From: an uncultured Eubacteriales bacterium
Lineage (GTDB): Bacteria; Bacillota; Clostridia; Oscillospirales; Oscillospiraceae
DNA: 47,444 nucleotides
NCBI GenBank assembly: GCA_902475435.1
Contig: CABRZL010000007.1
Span: 1-47,444, forward strand
Direction of reading: 5' to 3'
The notes under the pieces were generated by a model. That model had not been told where the DNA came from and did no database searches. It saw only the letters and a program-made list of their open reading frames with translations. A program made the translations under genes and the position numbers. Of the stretch, positions 17,899 to 27,220 are shown piece by piece; the first letter of the stretch is position 1; each line of letters opens with the position of its first letter.

Positions 17899-19842
17899 AA
17901 TTAGTGAAGCTGCCGCAAAACCACTGCGGATGGCAGCCTGCATGTTGGAAACTATATTACAATCGCCTAGCAACTTAAACTCTGGCGCACAGTTTGCGTA
18001 CGCCAATGCTTCCTGTTGTAGAGGAAGACTGCCACCGGATACGACGACGCTGTCGGCTGCAAGGGTGTTTTTGTGCTGATTTTTATCTAGGTAAACTACA
18101 CCCTCCGGAATGATTGAAATGGTGGTAGATTCCAACAAAAAAGTCAAGTTTTTAGCGGCATGGCATGCATCCAACACGACCTCACGATAATGAATTCGAT
18201 CACAATCAGGCGCGATCTCCTTTTGCCGGGAGAGTACGGTAACTTGATGACCACAGCGTTCCAGATATAATGCAGTTTCCACACCGGTTTCCGCACCGCC
18301 AACGACCACCACGTGATGCCCAAGTTCTGCTTCATGTCCATAGACATCCATAGCAAAGGTCACATGGCTGCCATCGATTCCCGGAATTTTCAGTTTATTG
18401 GGACGGGCGCCCAAAGCAGCGAATACTACGTCATACTTCATTTCTGTAAGTTCATTGGGCGTAGGGCAGGTATTGAGGTGAATGTTCACACCGTTTTTCT
18501 GGCATTGACGAATCAGCCAGTTTTTATAATCCTTTAAGGGCCACTTGAAATCACTGTAGTCTGAATGTAACAGCTGCCCGCCTAATTGACTGTTCTTTTC
18601 ATAGAGATCCACAGTATGACCATATTTGACTGCAGTTAGAGCAGCGGCCATACCCGCAGGACCGCCGCCGATTACGGCTACCCGTTTTGAGATACCGGAT
18701 GGCACGATCATATGACTCATTCTGGCGCGGAGTCCATGAATGGGATTGACGGAACAGACGTTGAGCCAGGGGCCGGTTTCGTTTTGTACATGGCATTTAT
18801 TGCAACGAACGCAAGGAATAATATCCTCTGGATTGCCCTGTTGAATTTTTTTCCCGTATTCCGGGTCGCAGATCCAGCTTCGGCCCATAGAAATCAGGTC
18901 GCAGTCTCCATCTGCCAGAAATTTTTCCATATCTACGGGGTTATGGTATCCGCCTACCACTTCCAGTGGTGTTTTAATGCCGGCTTTTTTCATGGCCCGG
19001 GCATAATGGATGGTCTGATAGTCTCCGCGGATGGAATTGAACCCGGTGGGGTGGCTGTTCATGCAGGTATCAGCGCGAATTTGCACAATATCTGCGTAAG
19101 GTTCTATTATTTTTAAAAATGCAATAGTCTCTTCTATTGGCATGCCCGGCATTTCTCCGCTGACTGTGACCTCCAGCAATACGTCTGGGCAGGTTTCCTT
19201 GACAGCTTTGCATTCCATGATTGCTAACCGGCAGCGGTTTTCCAAGGATCCGCCAAACTGATCGGTTCTGGTGTTTAAATTGCCGTTCATCATGCGGGAA
19301 GCCATACAGCAGCCATAACCTAAGGGAAGGGAGGCCATTTGGAATCCGTTGCGCCAGAGATAGCGGGTTCGATCACGCACGTCTTCCACCATTCTTTCCA
19401 AAAGATCCTCTGTGATTTCCAGGCCCTCCTCGGCTTCTTCATGCTGATCCCAGGCAACCTTTCCACCGACTACATTGTAGCCAGGAGGTTCATCGGGCCG
19501 AACGCCGATACAGGGAATTGCGCCATAAAATTTGATGATTTCTGCAATCTGGGACATATAGTTTTCTACACTGGGATCATCTCGATCAAAAATGGGATAC
19601 CGGCGCACATCGCCAAGAGGAGCGGAACGCTGGGTTTCCTTCTTCCCAAAATATGGGCTGACGGTAACGATACCTGCGCCGCTTTTTGCCAAGTCTTCAT
19701 AATAAGTGATCGTATCGGGCGCTGGATAGGTCTCTGCGCTTTGCAAAAAATGAGGAATTGCATTGGCGGATTCCATGCGGTTTTTAACCACGTATTTGCC
19801 GAGGACAAGAGGGGAAAGTAAGGTTGGGAATTTTTTTGTCAT
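17896..19842 (-). CDS. NADH:flavin oxidoreductase / ene-reductase (OYE-Fe-S-FAD), paralog 2
   Basis: Predicted 648-residue reductase with TIM barrel (~1-340), 4Fe-4S ligands C344, C347, C350 and C363, first Rossmann motif at ~388 (VAVIGGGPAGMAA) and second near 500 (HVVVVGGAETGVETAL). The signature TRTDQFGGSLENR (191-203) is kept. The substrate-site His pair is replaced by P173 and Y176 (SLPLGYGCC), so the substrate or its orientation must differ from classical enone reductases. Its cluster region (CVRCNKCHVQNETGPW) is very like that of paralog 4 (CQRCAKCHVPYENGPW), making these two close relatives. It is the last gene of the minus operon SBP-OYE-OYE, 35 bp after paralog 3. Confidence 0.87.
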   Translation of the reverse strand: MTKKFPTLLSPLVLGKYVVKNRMESANAIPHFLQSAETYPAPDTITYYEDLAKSGAGIVTVSPYFGKKETQRSAPLGDVRRYPIFDRDDPSVENYMSQIAEIIKFYGAIPCIGVRPDEPPGYNVVGGKVAWDQHEEAEEGLEITEDLLERMVEDVRDRTRYLWRNGFQMASLPLGYGCCMASRMMNGNLNTRTDQFGGSLENRCRLAIMECKAVKETCPDVLLEVTVSGEMPGMPIEETIAFLKIIEPYADIVQIRADTCMNSHPTGFNSIRGDYQTIHYARAMKKAGIKTPLEVVGGYHNPVDMEKFLADGDCDLISMGRSWICDPEYGKKIQQGNPEDIIPCVRCNKCHVQNETGPWLNVCSVNPIHGLRARMSHMIVPSGISKRVAVIGGGPAGMAAALTAVKYGHTVDLYEKNSQLGGQLLHSDYSDFKWPLKDYKNWLIRQCQKNGVNIHLNTCPTPNELTEMKYDVVFAALGARPNKLKIPGIDGSHVTFAMDVYGHEAELGHHVVVVGGAETGVETALYLERCGHQVTVLSRQKEIAPDCDRIHYREVVLDACHAAKNLTFLLESTTISIIPEGVVYLDKNQHKNTLAADSVVVSGGSLPLQQEALAYANCAPEFKLLGDCNIVSNMQAAIRSGFAAASLI

Positions 19843-19877
19843 AGTAGTTGCTCCTAAGTTTATAAAATATAATGTTT

Positions 19878-21824
19878 TTAAAGAACCTGCATGGCAGATT
19901 CATAGGCGGAACGAGTTGCGGTGTAAAGATTGCCGGGTTTATGGCAATCACCTAGCAGTACGGCTTGGGGTAATGTGGCAAAGGCAGCAGGGAGCTGACT
20001 TTGGGTTCCAACTGCATAGATTACAGCATCAGCAGGGAGTAAGGATTCTGATCCGTCTTTGGGTAACACAACAACTCCCTCTGAAACGATGCGAAGAACT
20101 TCCGTGCTGGTGAATGTTTGAACGCGGCCTTCCATACGCTGAAGCAACGCCATACGATAGGTGAAAATGGCTTTTGGCGCTATTGTATCTTGCAGTTCCA
20201 CTATGGTGACGTGCGCCGCACCGGAATCTAGCAGGTGTAGGGCAGTTTCACAGCCGACGTCACCACCGCCCAAAATAACGATATTTCCCTGAGGTGGATG
20301 AACGAATGCTTCCCATGCGGAATAAACTCGTGTCGAATCTAACCCTGCAAGATTGGGACGTACCGGCTGGCCGCCTGTGGCTAAGAATATTGTTGCGTAA
20401 GCCTGTTTTTGCAGTTCGTCTGGAGAAATGTGGCTGTTTAGGCGGATGGAAACAGAAGGGTGTATTTCACATTTGTGAATGAGATAATCTCTGTATTTTC
20501 GGATATCCCGCTTAAACTCTGGAATTCCCGCGATATTCAGTTGACCGCCAAGACGGTCTGTTTTTTCATATATGGTCACAAAATGTCCCCGTTCGGCCAA
20601 GGTTAGCGCCGCGGTCAGGCCCGCAGGACCGCCGCCAATTACGGCGCATGTTTTTTTCGATTCTACAGGTTGACGCCAATGGATCAGGTCTAATTCCCGG
20701 CCTGCTTCCGGATTTACAGAACAGGAGAAGTAATTGGATTTTTTGTAGTCGTCCAGGCAACGCATACATTTAATGCAGGGGCGGATTTCGTCTGATTTTC
20801 CATGCAGGGCTTTTGTCATTAGCTTGGGATCTGCAATCCAGGCTCGGGCAGAGGCCACAAGATCACACCAGCCCTCTGACAGCAGCCGTTCTGCGTCATC
20901 GGGGGAAAAAATAGCGCCGATGGCTAATACGGGAATTTTGACGCCGCCGTCTTTCATGGCCTTTGCCAGGAATGCATTGGGCGCGTCGGGTAAAAATCCT
21001 GTGGGATGGATGATGCAGCGCGTTGCGGGGTTTAGATTTGTTCCCACGGAAACGTGGAGAATGTCTACATAGTCCTCAATCAATTTGACATAGGCCACAG
21101 TGTCTTCTACCGTAGGAGAATCGTCTTCAAATTCGTATCCGCTCATACGATATTCAATTAGAAAATCGGGACCGCATTTTTCGCGAATGCGGCGGAACAT
21201 CTGAATTGGCAACCGGGCACGATTTTTGAGACTGCCGCCGTATTCATCTGTTCTTTGATTATATTTCGGATTGATCCACTGTGCCATAGAGGTGCCATGG
21301 CCACCCATGAAACTAATCATATCGAAACCGGCTTTCTGGAAGGAAAGTGCAATTTCTGAAACTTCTTCAATACTGTGTTCGATATCCTCCATGGATGCCT
21401 CTTTTTGAATGATATGTTGGCCGCCAAAGCCAATTGTATCTAAATCGGAAGGGCCTGTCATAAATCCATCTCGATTTTTGGTACCCTGGAACCCCATTTG
21501 GACGGAAGCTACTGCACCATAATAGTGCATAGCGTCGACAAATTTACGATAGGCCCGCTGAGTCAGACCATGTTTCAGCCCTCTCCAGCTCAGACGAATG
21601 TGAAGTTCGTCTTCTGGATTTGGATCATTTTTATTGAAACCACTGAGGGTTATGCAGGCAGCACCACCACGGGCCTTTTCAATGTAGTATTGTAATAGCG
21701 CGTCAGTGGGGTACTCCTCGTCCATTTGGATGGTATGCATACCATGGGGTGCTACAAAAAAACGGTTTCGAAAGACTGTGTTTCGTATACGCAGCGGTGT
21801 TGTGAGATATGGATACCTTTGCAT
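19878..21824 (-). CDS. NADH:flavin oxidoreductase / ene-reductase (OYE-Fe-S-FAD), paralog 3
   Basis: Predicted 648-residue reductase. ATG 21824 follows AAAGGAG; the longer frame to 21878 runs through that site. The TIM barrel holds QRTDEYGGSLKNR (190-202). The substrate-site motif is M173-G-G-H176, so the first His is lost and the second kept. Cluster ligands are C350, C353, C356 and C368. The first Rossmann motif is at ~394 (AVIGGGPAGLTAAL) and the second near 510 (IVILGGGDVGCETAL). It lies 79 bp downstream of the SBP and upstream of paralog 2, so the operon encodes two reductases with different active sites behind one regulator. The barrel has no Gly/Pro-rich insert. Confidence 0.87.
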   Translation of the reverse strand: MQRYPYLTTPLRIRNTVFRNRFFVAPHGMHTIQMDEEYPTDALLQYYIEKARGGAACITLSGFNKNDPNPEDELHIRLSWRGLKHGLTQRAYRKFVDAMHYYGAVASVQMGFQGTKNRDGFMTGPSDLDTIGFGGQHIIQKEASMEDIEHSIEEVSEIALSFQKAGFDMISFMGGHGTSMAQWINPKYNQRTDEYGGSLKNRARLPIQMFRRIREKCGPDFLIEYRMSGYEFEDDSPTVEDTVAYVKLIEDYVDILHVSVGTNLNPATRCIIHPTGFLPDAPNAFLAKAMKDGGVKIPVLAIGAIFSPDDAERLLSEGWCDLVASARAWIADPKLMTKALHGKSDEIRPCIKCMRCLDDYKKSNYFSCSVNPEAGRELDLIHWRQPVESKKTCAVIGGGPAGLTAALTLAERGHFVTIYEKTDRLGGQLNIAGIPEFKRDIRKYRDYLIHKCEIHPSVSIRLNSHISPDELQKQAYATIFLATGGQPVRPNLAGLDSTRVYSAWEAFVHPPQGNIVILGGGDVGCETALHLLDSGAAHVTIVELQDTIAPKAIFTYRMALLQRMEGRVQTFTSTEVLRIVSEGVVVLPKDGSESLLPADAVIYAVGTQSQLPAAFATLPQAVLLGDCHKPGNLYTATRSAYESAMQVL

Positions 21825-21902
21825 TGTATTCTCCTTTCTGTGTCCCCGAAAAAGGGAAATGGAGCAAGATACCTCCATTTCCCAAGTCGTTTTCAGGCGG
21901 AC

Positions 21903-23678
21903 TCAGCTCCAGTAGCTGTCGTAGGCTTTCTGATAAATGTCAAGAATTGTCTGTATGCCCATACTGATCTGATTTTCCACAAAGGAATCCCACTGAGTAT
22001 TAATGTCCTGCTGTCCCATGATGAAAGCGGGGACCATTTCTTCCAAATAGGTACCCAAATCACCCAGCAATGTGTTAACGGAGTTCATATCTTCGACAGT
22101 CATATAGTTGGTGATGAAGTAGGGCATTTCCCAGGAATCTGCCAAAGTATCTGGGGTGCGGGAGGCCCAGACAGTTTGTGTTTCCAACTGAACGTCGTTG
22201 TAGTAGTTATTATAGAAGCCCCAGTAATCCAGTAAGCAGGTGTAGATGCCTGCGCCCAGCATGCCGGTTCGCACGTCATTATAGTTGCCGGCCCGGGGCA
22301 TGGTAGGACAATTGTCAAACCAATCCTTGTTTAGCCGGATCTCACCGTCTACGACATCATAACTGGTACCCTCTATACCATAGTTCATCAGTGTAGCGCC
22401 TTCGTCGGAGAACAGATAGTCTGTAAAACGACAGATCTCTTCAAAATACTCGGTGTCAGAAAGGATGACCATGCAGTTATCGGAGAAACGGTTATAGGTG
22501 CTGCCGGAAAATTTGAGTTCGTCCCCTTCATTAATAGTGGGTTCTGGAAGTGGGGCAATCTCAAAATTTTCATCGGTCGCCTGACCATAGAGGTTGGTTA
22601 CGTGGTTGATATTGGCATAAAATAGGCCGTATTCTCCCGTTGCGCCGCCAGAAGCGAACATGTCACGATCCGTGTTACTGACGAAATCGGAAGAGATAAG
22701 CCCATCATTGTACCATTGGTTCATCATTTTTAGATAGTCCCGGAATCCGTCTTCTGTGGTAGCAAATTTTACAGTACCTTCCTCTGCATAGAGTGGATAG
22801 GCGTTGGCGCCACTCCACAATTCTCCATTGATGCCATAACCATAAGTGAGTCCACCATAGTTTTCAACACCGGATGCCAAAAGCCGAAGAACGCCGTTAT
22901 CCATGTTATACTCTGATTTCATGGCCATCATGACATCATGATATTCGTCATAGGTATCTATTTCTGCCGGATCAAAGCCGCAGGCTTCGGCCCAATCGGC
23001 GCGGATGAAAGGCCCCCACATGATGGGCGGATTATCTTTGTAAATTTTAGAAATAAAATTGATTCTGCCATTTGTGTCCATACAGTTTCTCAGGAGCACA
23101 TCATCGGCATCCAGGTATGACTTATAGTTGGGCATCCAGTCGTTGATTGCATCGGTAAGATCTAAAAAGACACCATCGGCGACTCCGGCAGTGACGCCGC
23201 CAGGATATTGAGCGTTGGCATTGTCAATGACGTCAACCCAGTCGCCGGAAGCAATCATGAGGGTACATTCGCTGGTGTCATTACTAGCAAATGTCCAATT
23301 GATATGAATATTAGTTCGCTTTTCCAATTCTTGTAGAGTGATGTTTTCATTGATGTCGTCCAACATAGACCAGAGATAACCTATGTCGCCGGTAAACCAG
23401 TCAATTTCAATTCTTTCTTCACAGATGGGAAGGGAGACTGGATAGCTGCCGGGGGAGGCGGTATTCTCCACGGAAGAGCCAACAAGCTCAGAATCCATAG
23501 CGGTTTCTTCTGTGGTAGAAGTTTCGTTGGAAGATTTCTCAGGTGTGGCGGGTGCCTGGGATGTAGAGGATGCAGCTACATTGTCGGAGAAAGTGGCACT
23601 GGAATCTGTAGTGCCACAGCCCGAAATTACAGTCGACAGCATCATAAGCGCTAAAAGTAATGCAACAATTCTTTTCAT
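21903..23678 (-). CDS. Extracellular solute-binding lipoprotein, SBP 2
   Basis: Predicted 591-residue lipoprotein, first gene of the minus operon. ATG 23678 follows GGAGGA. The signal peptide MKRIVALLLALMMLSTVISGC has its lipobox Cys at residue 21, followed by ~60 residues of Ser/Thr/Glu-rich tether. The two-lobed binding domain contains LEKRTNIHINWTF, LMIASGDWVDVID, DEYHDVMMAMKSEY and LMNYGIEGTSYDVVDGEIRLN, and the C-terminus is IYQKAYDSYWS. It is homologous to SBPs 1, 3 and 4, with a binding domain rich in Tyr, Trp and Asn. No permease or ATPase gene follows; two reductases do. A sensing or capture role linked to those enzymes is inferred. Confidence 0.85.
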   Translation of the reverse strand: MKRIVALLLALMMLSTVISGCGTTDSSATFSDNVAASSTSQAPATPEKSSNETSTTEETAMDSELVGSSVENTASPGSYPVSLPICEERIEIDWFTGDIGYLWSMLDDINENITLQELEKRTNIHINWTFASNDTSECTLMIASGDWVDVIDNANAQYPGGVTAGVADGVFLDLTDAINDWMPNYKSYLDADDVLLRNCMDTNGRINFISKIYKDNPPIMWGPFIRADWAEACGFDPAEIDTYDEYHDVMMAMKSEYNMDNGVLRLLASGVENYGGLTYGYGINGELWSGANAYPLYAEEGTVKFATTEDGFRDYLKMMNQWYNDGLISSDFVSNTDRDMFASGGATGEYGLFYANINHVTNLYGQATDENFEIAPLPEPTINEGDELKFSGSTYNRFSDNCMVILSDTEYFEEICRFTDYLFSDEGATLMNYGIEGTSYDVVDGEIRLNKDWFDNCPTMPRAGNYNDVRTGMLGAGIYTCLLDYWGFYNNYYNDVQLETQTVWASRTPDTLADSWEMPYFITNYMTVEDMNSVNTLLGDLGTYLEEMVPAFIMGQQDINTQWDSFVENQISMGIQTILDIYQKAYDSYWS

Positions 23679-23745
23679 ACATTATCCTCCAAATTCAGGT
23701 TTAGAACCGTAATTTCCTGTGAAAAACTTGATCAAGCTTATCTGC

Positions 23746-23774
23746 ATCATAGCGAATCGGGGAAATCAAGTCAA
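23746..23774 (-). promoter_or_regulatory. Sigma-A promoter of the SBP2-OYE3-OYE2 operon
   Basis: On the minus strand TTGACT (23774-23769) and TATGAT (23751-23746) each match consensus at 5 of 6 positions with ideal 17-bp spacing, 68 nt before the SBP start codon. It lies in the divergent region shared with the LysR gene. Confidence 0.75.
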
Positions 23775-23804
23775 TGAAAATGGGGAAATTTAAACATAGA
23801 AAAG

Positions 23805-23834
23805 TGGGATAATCCCATGCATTTTCGTTATAAT
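23805..23834 (+). promoter_or_regulatory. LysR promoter -10 and adjacent palindrome
   Basis: A consensus TATAAT (23829-23834) on the plus strand has no good -35. About 12 bp upstream is a 13-bp perfect palindrome, TGGGAT-A-ATCCCA (23805-23817), between the two divergent promoters. It is a candidate site for the adjacent LysR protein. Confidence 0.45.
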
Positions 23835-23952
23835 AGCAACTTTTGGTGAAAAATGGATTCTTCCGGTGGGGATGGATGCGGTTGCGTTTTTCAAAATATT
23901 TGTGTATGATTATTTTACGAATACAAACTATGTTGAGGACGGACAAAGCACT

Positions 23953-24882
23953 ATGAATTTTGTACAGATCAACTATTTTCTCACTGTGGCCAAGTGTTTG
24001 AGCTTTACCAAAGCAGCCAATCTCCTATATGTTTCTCAACCGGCATTGAGTCGCCAAATTATTATGATGGAAGATGAATTGGGCATTAAGCTGTTTGACC
24101 GAAATGGGCGCAGGCTGCGGTTGACACCCTCTGGTCAAATTCTCTCTGAGGAATTGGAAACGCTGTTTCTCCAGTATAAGGGTGCCGTTGTAAAGGCGCA
24201 AGCTGCGGCTACAAATCTTACCACAATGTTGCGGATTGGCATTTTGGATGGTATTGCCGTGGATGATCTGCTGACTCCGGCGTTGCGGGAGATGAGTCAA
24301 AAGTACCCCAACATTGAGGTGGCACTATTTTCTTTTGGATATGAAGAGCTGGCAACCAGACTCTATGACGGCCGGCTGGATCTGATATTCAGCCGCAAAT
24401 TTGACGTGGAGCACAGAAATGAAATTGAATACCGTTTAATTGAAAAAACAGAGGATTATCTGGTTGCAAGGGCAGGCTATCCGTTGAGCGGAAAGAGACG
24501 AAGACTTACTGCTAACGATTTGCGATATGATACATTAACTGTCGTCACGGAATCAGAAAACGATATGTCCATCAAATCCGTTACGGATTGGTTTCAGACG
24601 TGTGATGTGCTGCCAAGATTTCGGAATACGCCTTCTTACCATGCTTCGCTGCAGTGGGTGAAGGCTGGCCTTTGCGTTACAGTTGCGGATCGGCGCAGTA
24701 TTTTGCCATCGGAGGGGCTGGTCAAGATTCCATTAGAGCAGTTCCGGGATCCCAGCCTTGTGCTGGCTTGGGCCAATTCCAATCAAAATGAGGCCCGACG
24801 GCCTTTTGAACAGATGGTAATGGAAGCGGAAATCAATCCCCATAAAGACTTTGCCATGTATGCAGCGGATCCGGATATGTGA
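23953..24882 (+). CDS. LysR-family transcriptional regulator
   Basis: Predicted 309-residue LysR-type regulator. ATG 23953 is chosen because it places the helix-turn-helix at the very N-terminus (MNFVQINYFLTVAKCLSFTK, then AANLLYVSQPALSRQIIMME and LGIKLFDRNGRRLRLTPSG); a GAGGAC lies upstream but is far from ideal spacing. Residues ~90-300 form the type-2 periplasmic-binding-protein-like effector domain (LRIGILDGIAVDDLLTPAL, ARLYDGRLDLIFSRK-like pattern). It is divergent from the SBP2-OYE3-OYE2 operon and lies upstream of the large OYE operon at 25124, so it could control either or both through their promoters. The inducer is unknown. Confidence 0.9.
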   Translation: MNFVQINYFLTVAKCLSFTKAANLLYVSQPALSRQIIMMEDELGIKLFDRNGRRLRLTPSGQILSEELETLFLQYKGAVVKAQAAATNLTTMLRIGILDGIAVDDLLTPALREMSQKYPNIEVALFSFGYEELATRLYDGRLDLIFSRKFDVEHRNEIEYRLIEKTEDYLVARAGYPLSGKRRRLTANDLRYDTLTVVTESENDMSIKSVTDWFQTCDVLPRFRNTPSYHASLQWVKAGLCVTVADRRSILPSEGLVKIPLEQFRDPSLVLAWANSNQNEARRPFEQMVMEAEINPHKDFAMYAADPDM

Positions 24883-24953
24883 TTAGATACAAAAATCCGA
24901 TTAAGCCATACGCTTTCGTTATACAAAAAAATAAATAAAATTTTTTGTGATAG

Positions 24954-25000
24954 AATATCAGGATTTTACCCGAAATTTCCGGTAAAATCCTGATATTTTT
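24954..25000 (+). terminator. Rho-independent terminator after LysR
   Basis: A perfect stem of about 17 bp (24954-24970 with 24981-24997) around a 10-nt loop is followed by a T run. It isolates the LysR gene from the large operon promoter just downstream. Confidence 0.9.
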
Positions 25001-25027
25001 GCATATTACTAAATATTGGATGCTTTC

Positions 25028-25057
25028 TTGACAGTATTTTTACCGCTGGACTATACT
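25028..25057 (+). promoter_or_regulatory. Promoter of the large seven-gene OYE operon
   Basis: Perfect -35 TTGACA (25028-25033), 18-bp spacer and TATACT (25052-25057, 5 of 6) lie 66 nt before the first ATG at 25124. It is the strongest-looking promoter in the reductase region. Confidence 0.75.
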
Positions 25058-25123
25058 GAAAACACTGAGATTTGAAACTTTTTATCGACTATCTCAGGAA
25101 GCAGATTGAAGGGAGAACCGTCT

Positions 25124-27085
25124 ATGAGCAAACGATTTTCACACCTACTTGAACCGATCAAAATCGGGAATCACATTCTGAAATCCCGCATGATTGCCCC
25201 ACAGGCTTTGCCCCATTATCTTCAGGGGTCCGAACCCTATCCTGGAGACGCAACCATTCGTCATGTTTCCAATATTGCAAAAAACGGCGCTGCAATTGTG
25301 GCATTTGGAGCCTGGGACGACACGGATCAACGCAAAGCCGGCGGTACAGCCAGCCATTTCCCGATGTTTGATTATTCGGACCCTGCCAATGAAACGTATG
25401 TATGCCAATTAGTGGACTGCATTCATTTTTTTTATTCTCTGGCCTCGATTTACCTCATGCCGCTGGAGATGCCGAATTTCCAACCAAAGCCGTCCAAGAA
25501 TAAACCATTTCCAATGTGGTTTTCTCCGGTGGAAAAAGTGTCGGATATTACCCAGCAAATGATCGATGACATGATTGCATTGGCTGTAAAAAAATGCAGA
25601 TATTTTCAGCAGCTGGGCTTTGATATGGTGTCTTTACAGATGAGCTATCGAGAATTTGTTCATATTGGCGTATCCAAATTTTTCTCACCCCTGACCAATA
25701 ATCGTACGGATGAATATGGAGGCGGACCGGCGGGGCGGGGAAAGGTCGCCCTGGACATGTGCCGTGCCATCAAGGAAGCATGTGGTAAGGACTTTCTCAT
25801 TGACCTGTGGATTGCCGGTGAGGAACAGGATCAGGGGGGAATTACTGTTGCGGATACAGTGGAATTTGCACGTTTGGCCGAAGGAGTTGTAGATATTCTG
25901 CAGATTCGCGGCGGTAATATAAATCCGGTGCATCCCACTGGATTTAACTCTGAGGAGGGAAAACCATGTACGCTTCATGTGGCAAAAGCCGTGAAAGATA
26001 GCGGGGCTAACCTGGTTGTTGCGGCTGCCGGCGGCTATGGAGATCCTGTCTGGAATGAGAAATACATTTCGGAAGGTATGCTGGACATGGTGGCGATAGG
26101 CAGACAATTCATTTGTGATTCAGACTATGGAAAAAAGATTTATGAAGATCGGCCGGAAGATATTGTGCCATGTCAGCGCTGTGCTAAATGTCACGTTCCC
26201 TATGAGAATGGCCCCTGGATTTTTGTCTGTTCTGGCAACCCGAAAATGGGCCTTGCTAATCGGCTGGATCATATGGTTTCTGCGCCGGCCTATCGAAAAA
26301 AAGTTGCTGTTATTGGCGGTGGAGTTGCCGGAATGGAAGCAGCCTTGGTAGCGGCGCAACGTGGACATCATGTAACGCTATTGGAACGTACCGACTATTT
26401 GGGCGGGCAATTACGACATGCGGATTATCCAGCGTTTAAATGGCCGCTGCGAAATTTTAAAGATTATATGATTCGGCAGATTCTCAAATCCGATATTGAT
26501 TTGAGATTACATGTAGAGGCCACCCCGGAGTTAATCCGTACGGAAGGGTATGATGCCGTAATTGTGGCCTGCGGGTCTCATCCAAACCGCCTCCCCATTG
26601 CGGGAGCAGATAAAAGCCATGTTTGGATGCCCATCGATGTTTATGGTCGAGAGGAAGAGCTGGGACGCAATGTGGTTGTTGTCGGCGGAGGCGAAATTGG
26701 TGCGGAAACCGGCCTTTATTTGGCTGAGAGTGGACACGAGGTAACCTTGTTGACTCGGCAAGTCCGGGTAGCACCTGATGCGACAGGAACACATTACCGG
26801 GAGATGTTTGAGGAGCGATGGGAAGCGGAGCCAAGATTTCGGTATGTTACGGAAGCGGTTACCCAGGCGATTACAGATGAGGCTGTGGTATATACAAAAA
26901 ATGGGAAACTGCATCAGGTTTTGGCGGACAGTGTGGTGTTGGCCGGAGGACGTGTTGCAGACATTGATTTTGCGCTGCAGTTCTACGAAAGCGCGAATGA
27001 ATTCTACATGGTGGGCGACTGTAAAACACCGGGAAATGTCCAAAGGTGCATGCGCTCAGCTTACGCTGCAGCCAGTCGTATTTGA
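25124..27085 (+). CDS. NADH:flavin oxidoreductase / ene-reductase (OYE-Fe-S-FAD), paralog 4
   Basis: Predicted 653-residue reductase, first gene of the large plus-strand operon. ATG 25124 follows GGGAG at eight bases; an upstream in-frame start would overlap that site. The TIM barrel carries NNRTDEYGGG (192-201). The usual His pair is Q172-M-S-Y175 (SLQMSYREF), so both His are lost. Cluster ligands are C350, C353, C356 and C369. Rossmann motifs are at ~394 (VAVIGGGVAGMEAAL) and ~520 (VVVVGGGEIGAETGL). The N-terminal PQALPHYLQGSEPYPGD shares the (L/S)QGxEPYP motif with paralogs 5 and 6. It is closest to paralog 2 by cluster region and barrel. Confidence 0.87.
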   Translation: MSKRFSHLLEPIKIGNHILKSRMIAPQALPHYLQGSEPYPGDATIRHVSNIAKNGAAIVAFGAWDDTDQRKAGGTASHFPMFDYSDPANETYVCQLVDCIHFFYSLASIYLMPLEMPNFQPKPSKNKPFPMWFSPVEKVSDITQQMIDDMIALAVKKCRYFQQLGFDMVSLQMSYREFVHIGVSKFFSPLTNNRTDEYGGGPAGRGKVALDMCRAIKEACGKDFLIDLWIAGEEQDQGGITVADTVEFARLAEGVVDILQIRGGNINPVHPTGFNSEEGKPCTLHVAKAVKDSGANLVVAAAGGYGDPVWNEKYISEGMLDMVAIGRQFICDSDYGKKIYEDRPEDIVPCQRCAKCHVPYENGPWIFVCSGNPKMGLANRLDHMVSAPAYRKKVAVIGGGVAGMEAALVAAQRGHHVTLLERTDYLGGQLRHADYPAFKWPLRNFKDYMIRQILKSDIDLRLHVEATPELIRTEGYDAVIVACGSHPNRLPIAGADKSHVWMPIDVYGREEELGRNVVVVGGGEIGAETGLYLAESGHEVTLLTRQVRVAPDATGTHYREMFEERWEAEPRFRYVTEAVTQAITDEAVVYTKNGKLHQVLADSVVLAGGRVADIDFALQFYESANEFYMVGDCKTPGNVQRCMRSAYAAASRI

Positions 27086-27220
27086 ACGCGCAAGATATAA
27101 CAAAAACGGATACCATCATGGGGATTTTGTATCAGTAGGCGGCATTTTTTGTGTTACAATCCACCCATGGAATTCCGTTAGCAGAATAATACACAGACCG
27201 CTTTGAAAGGATGAAATGGA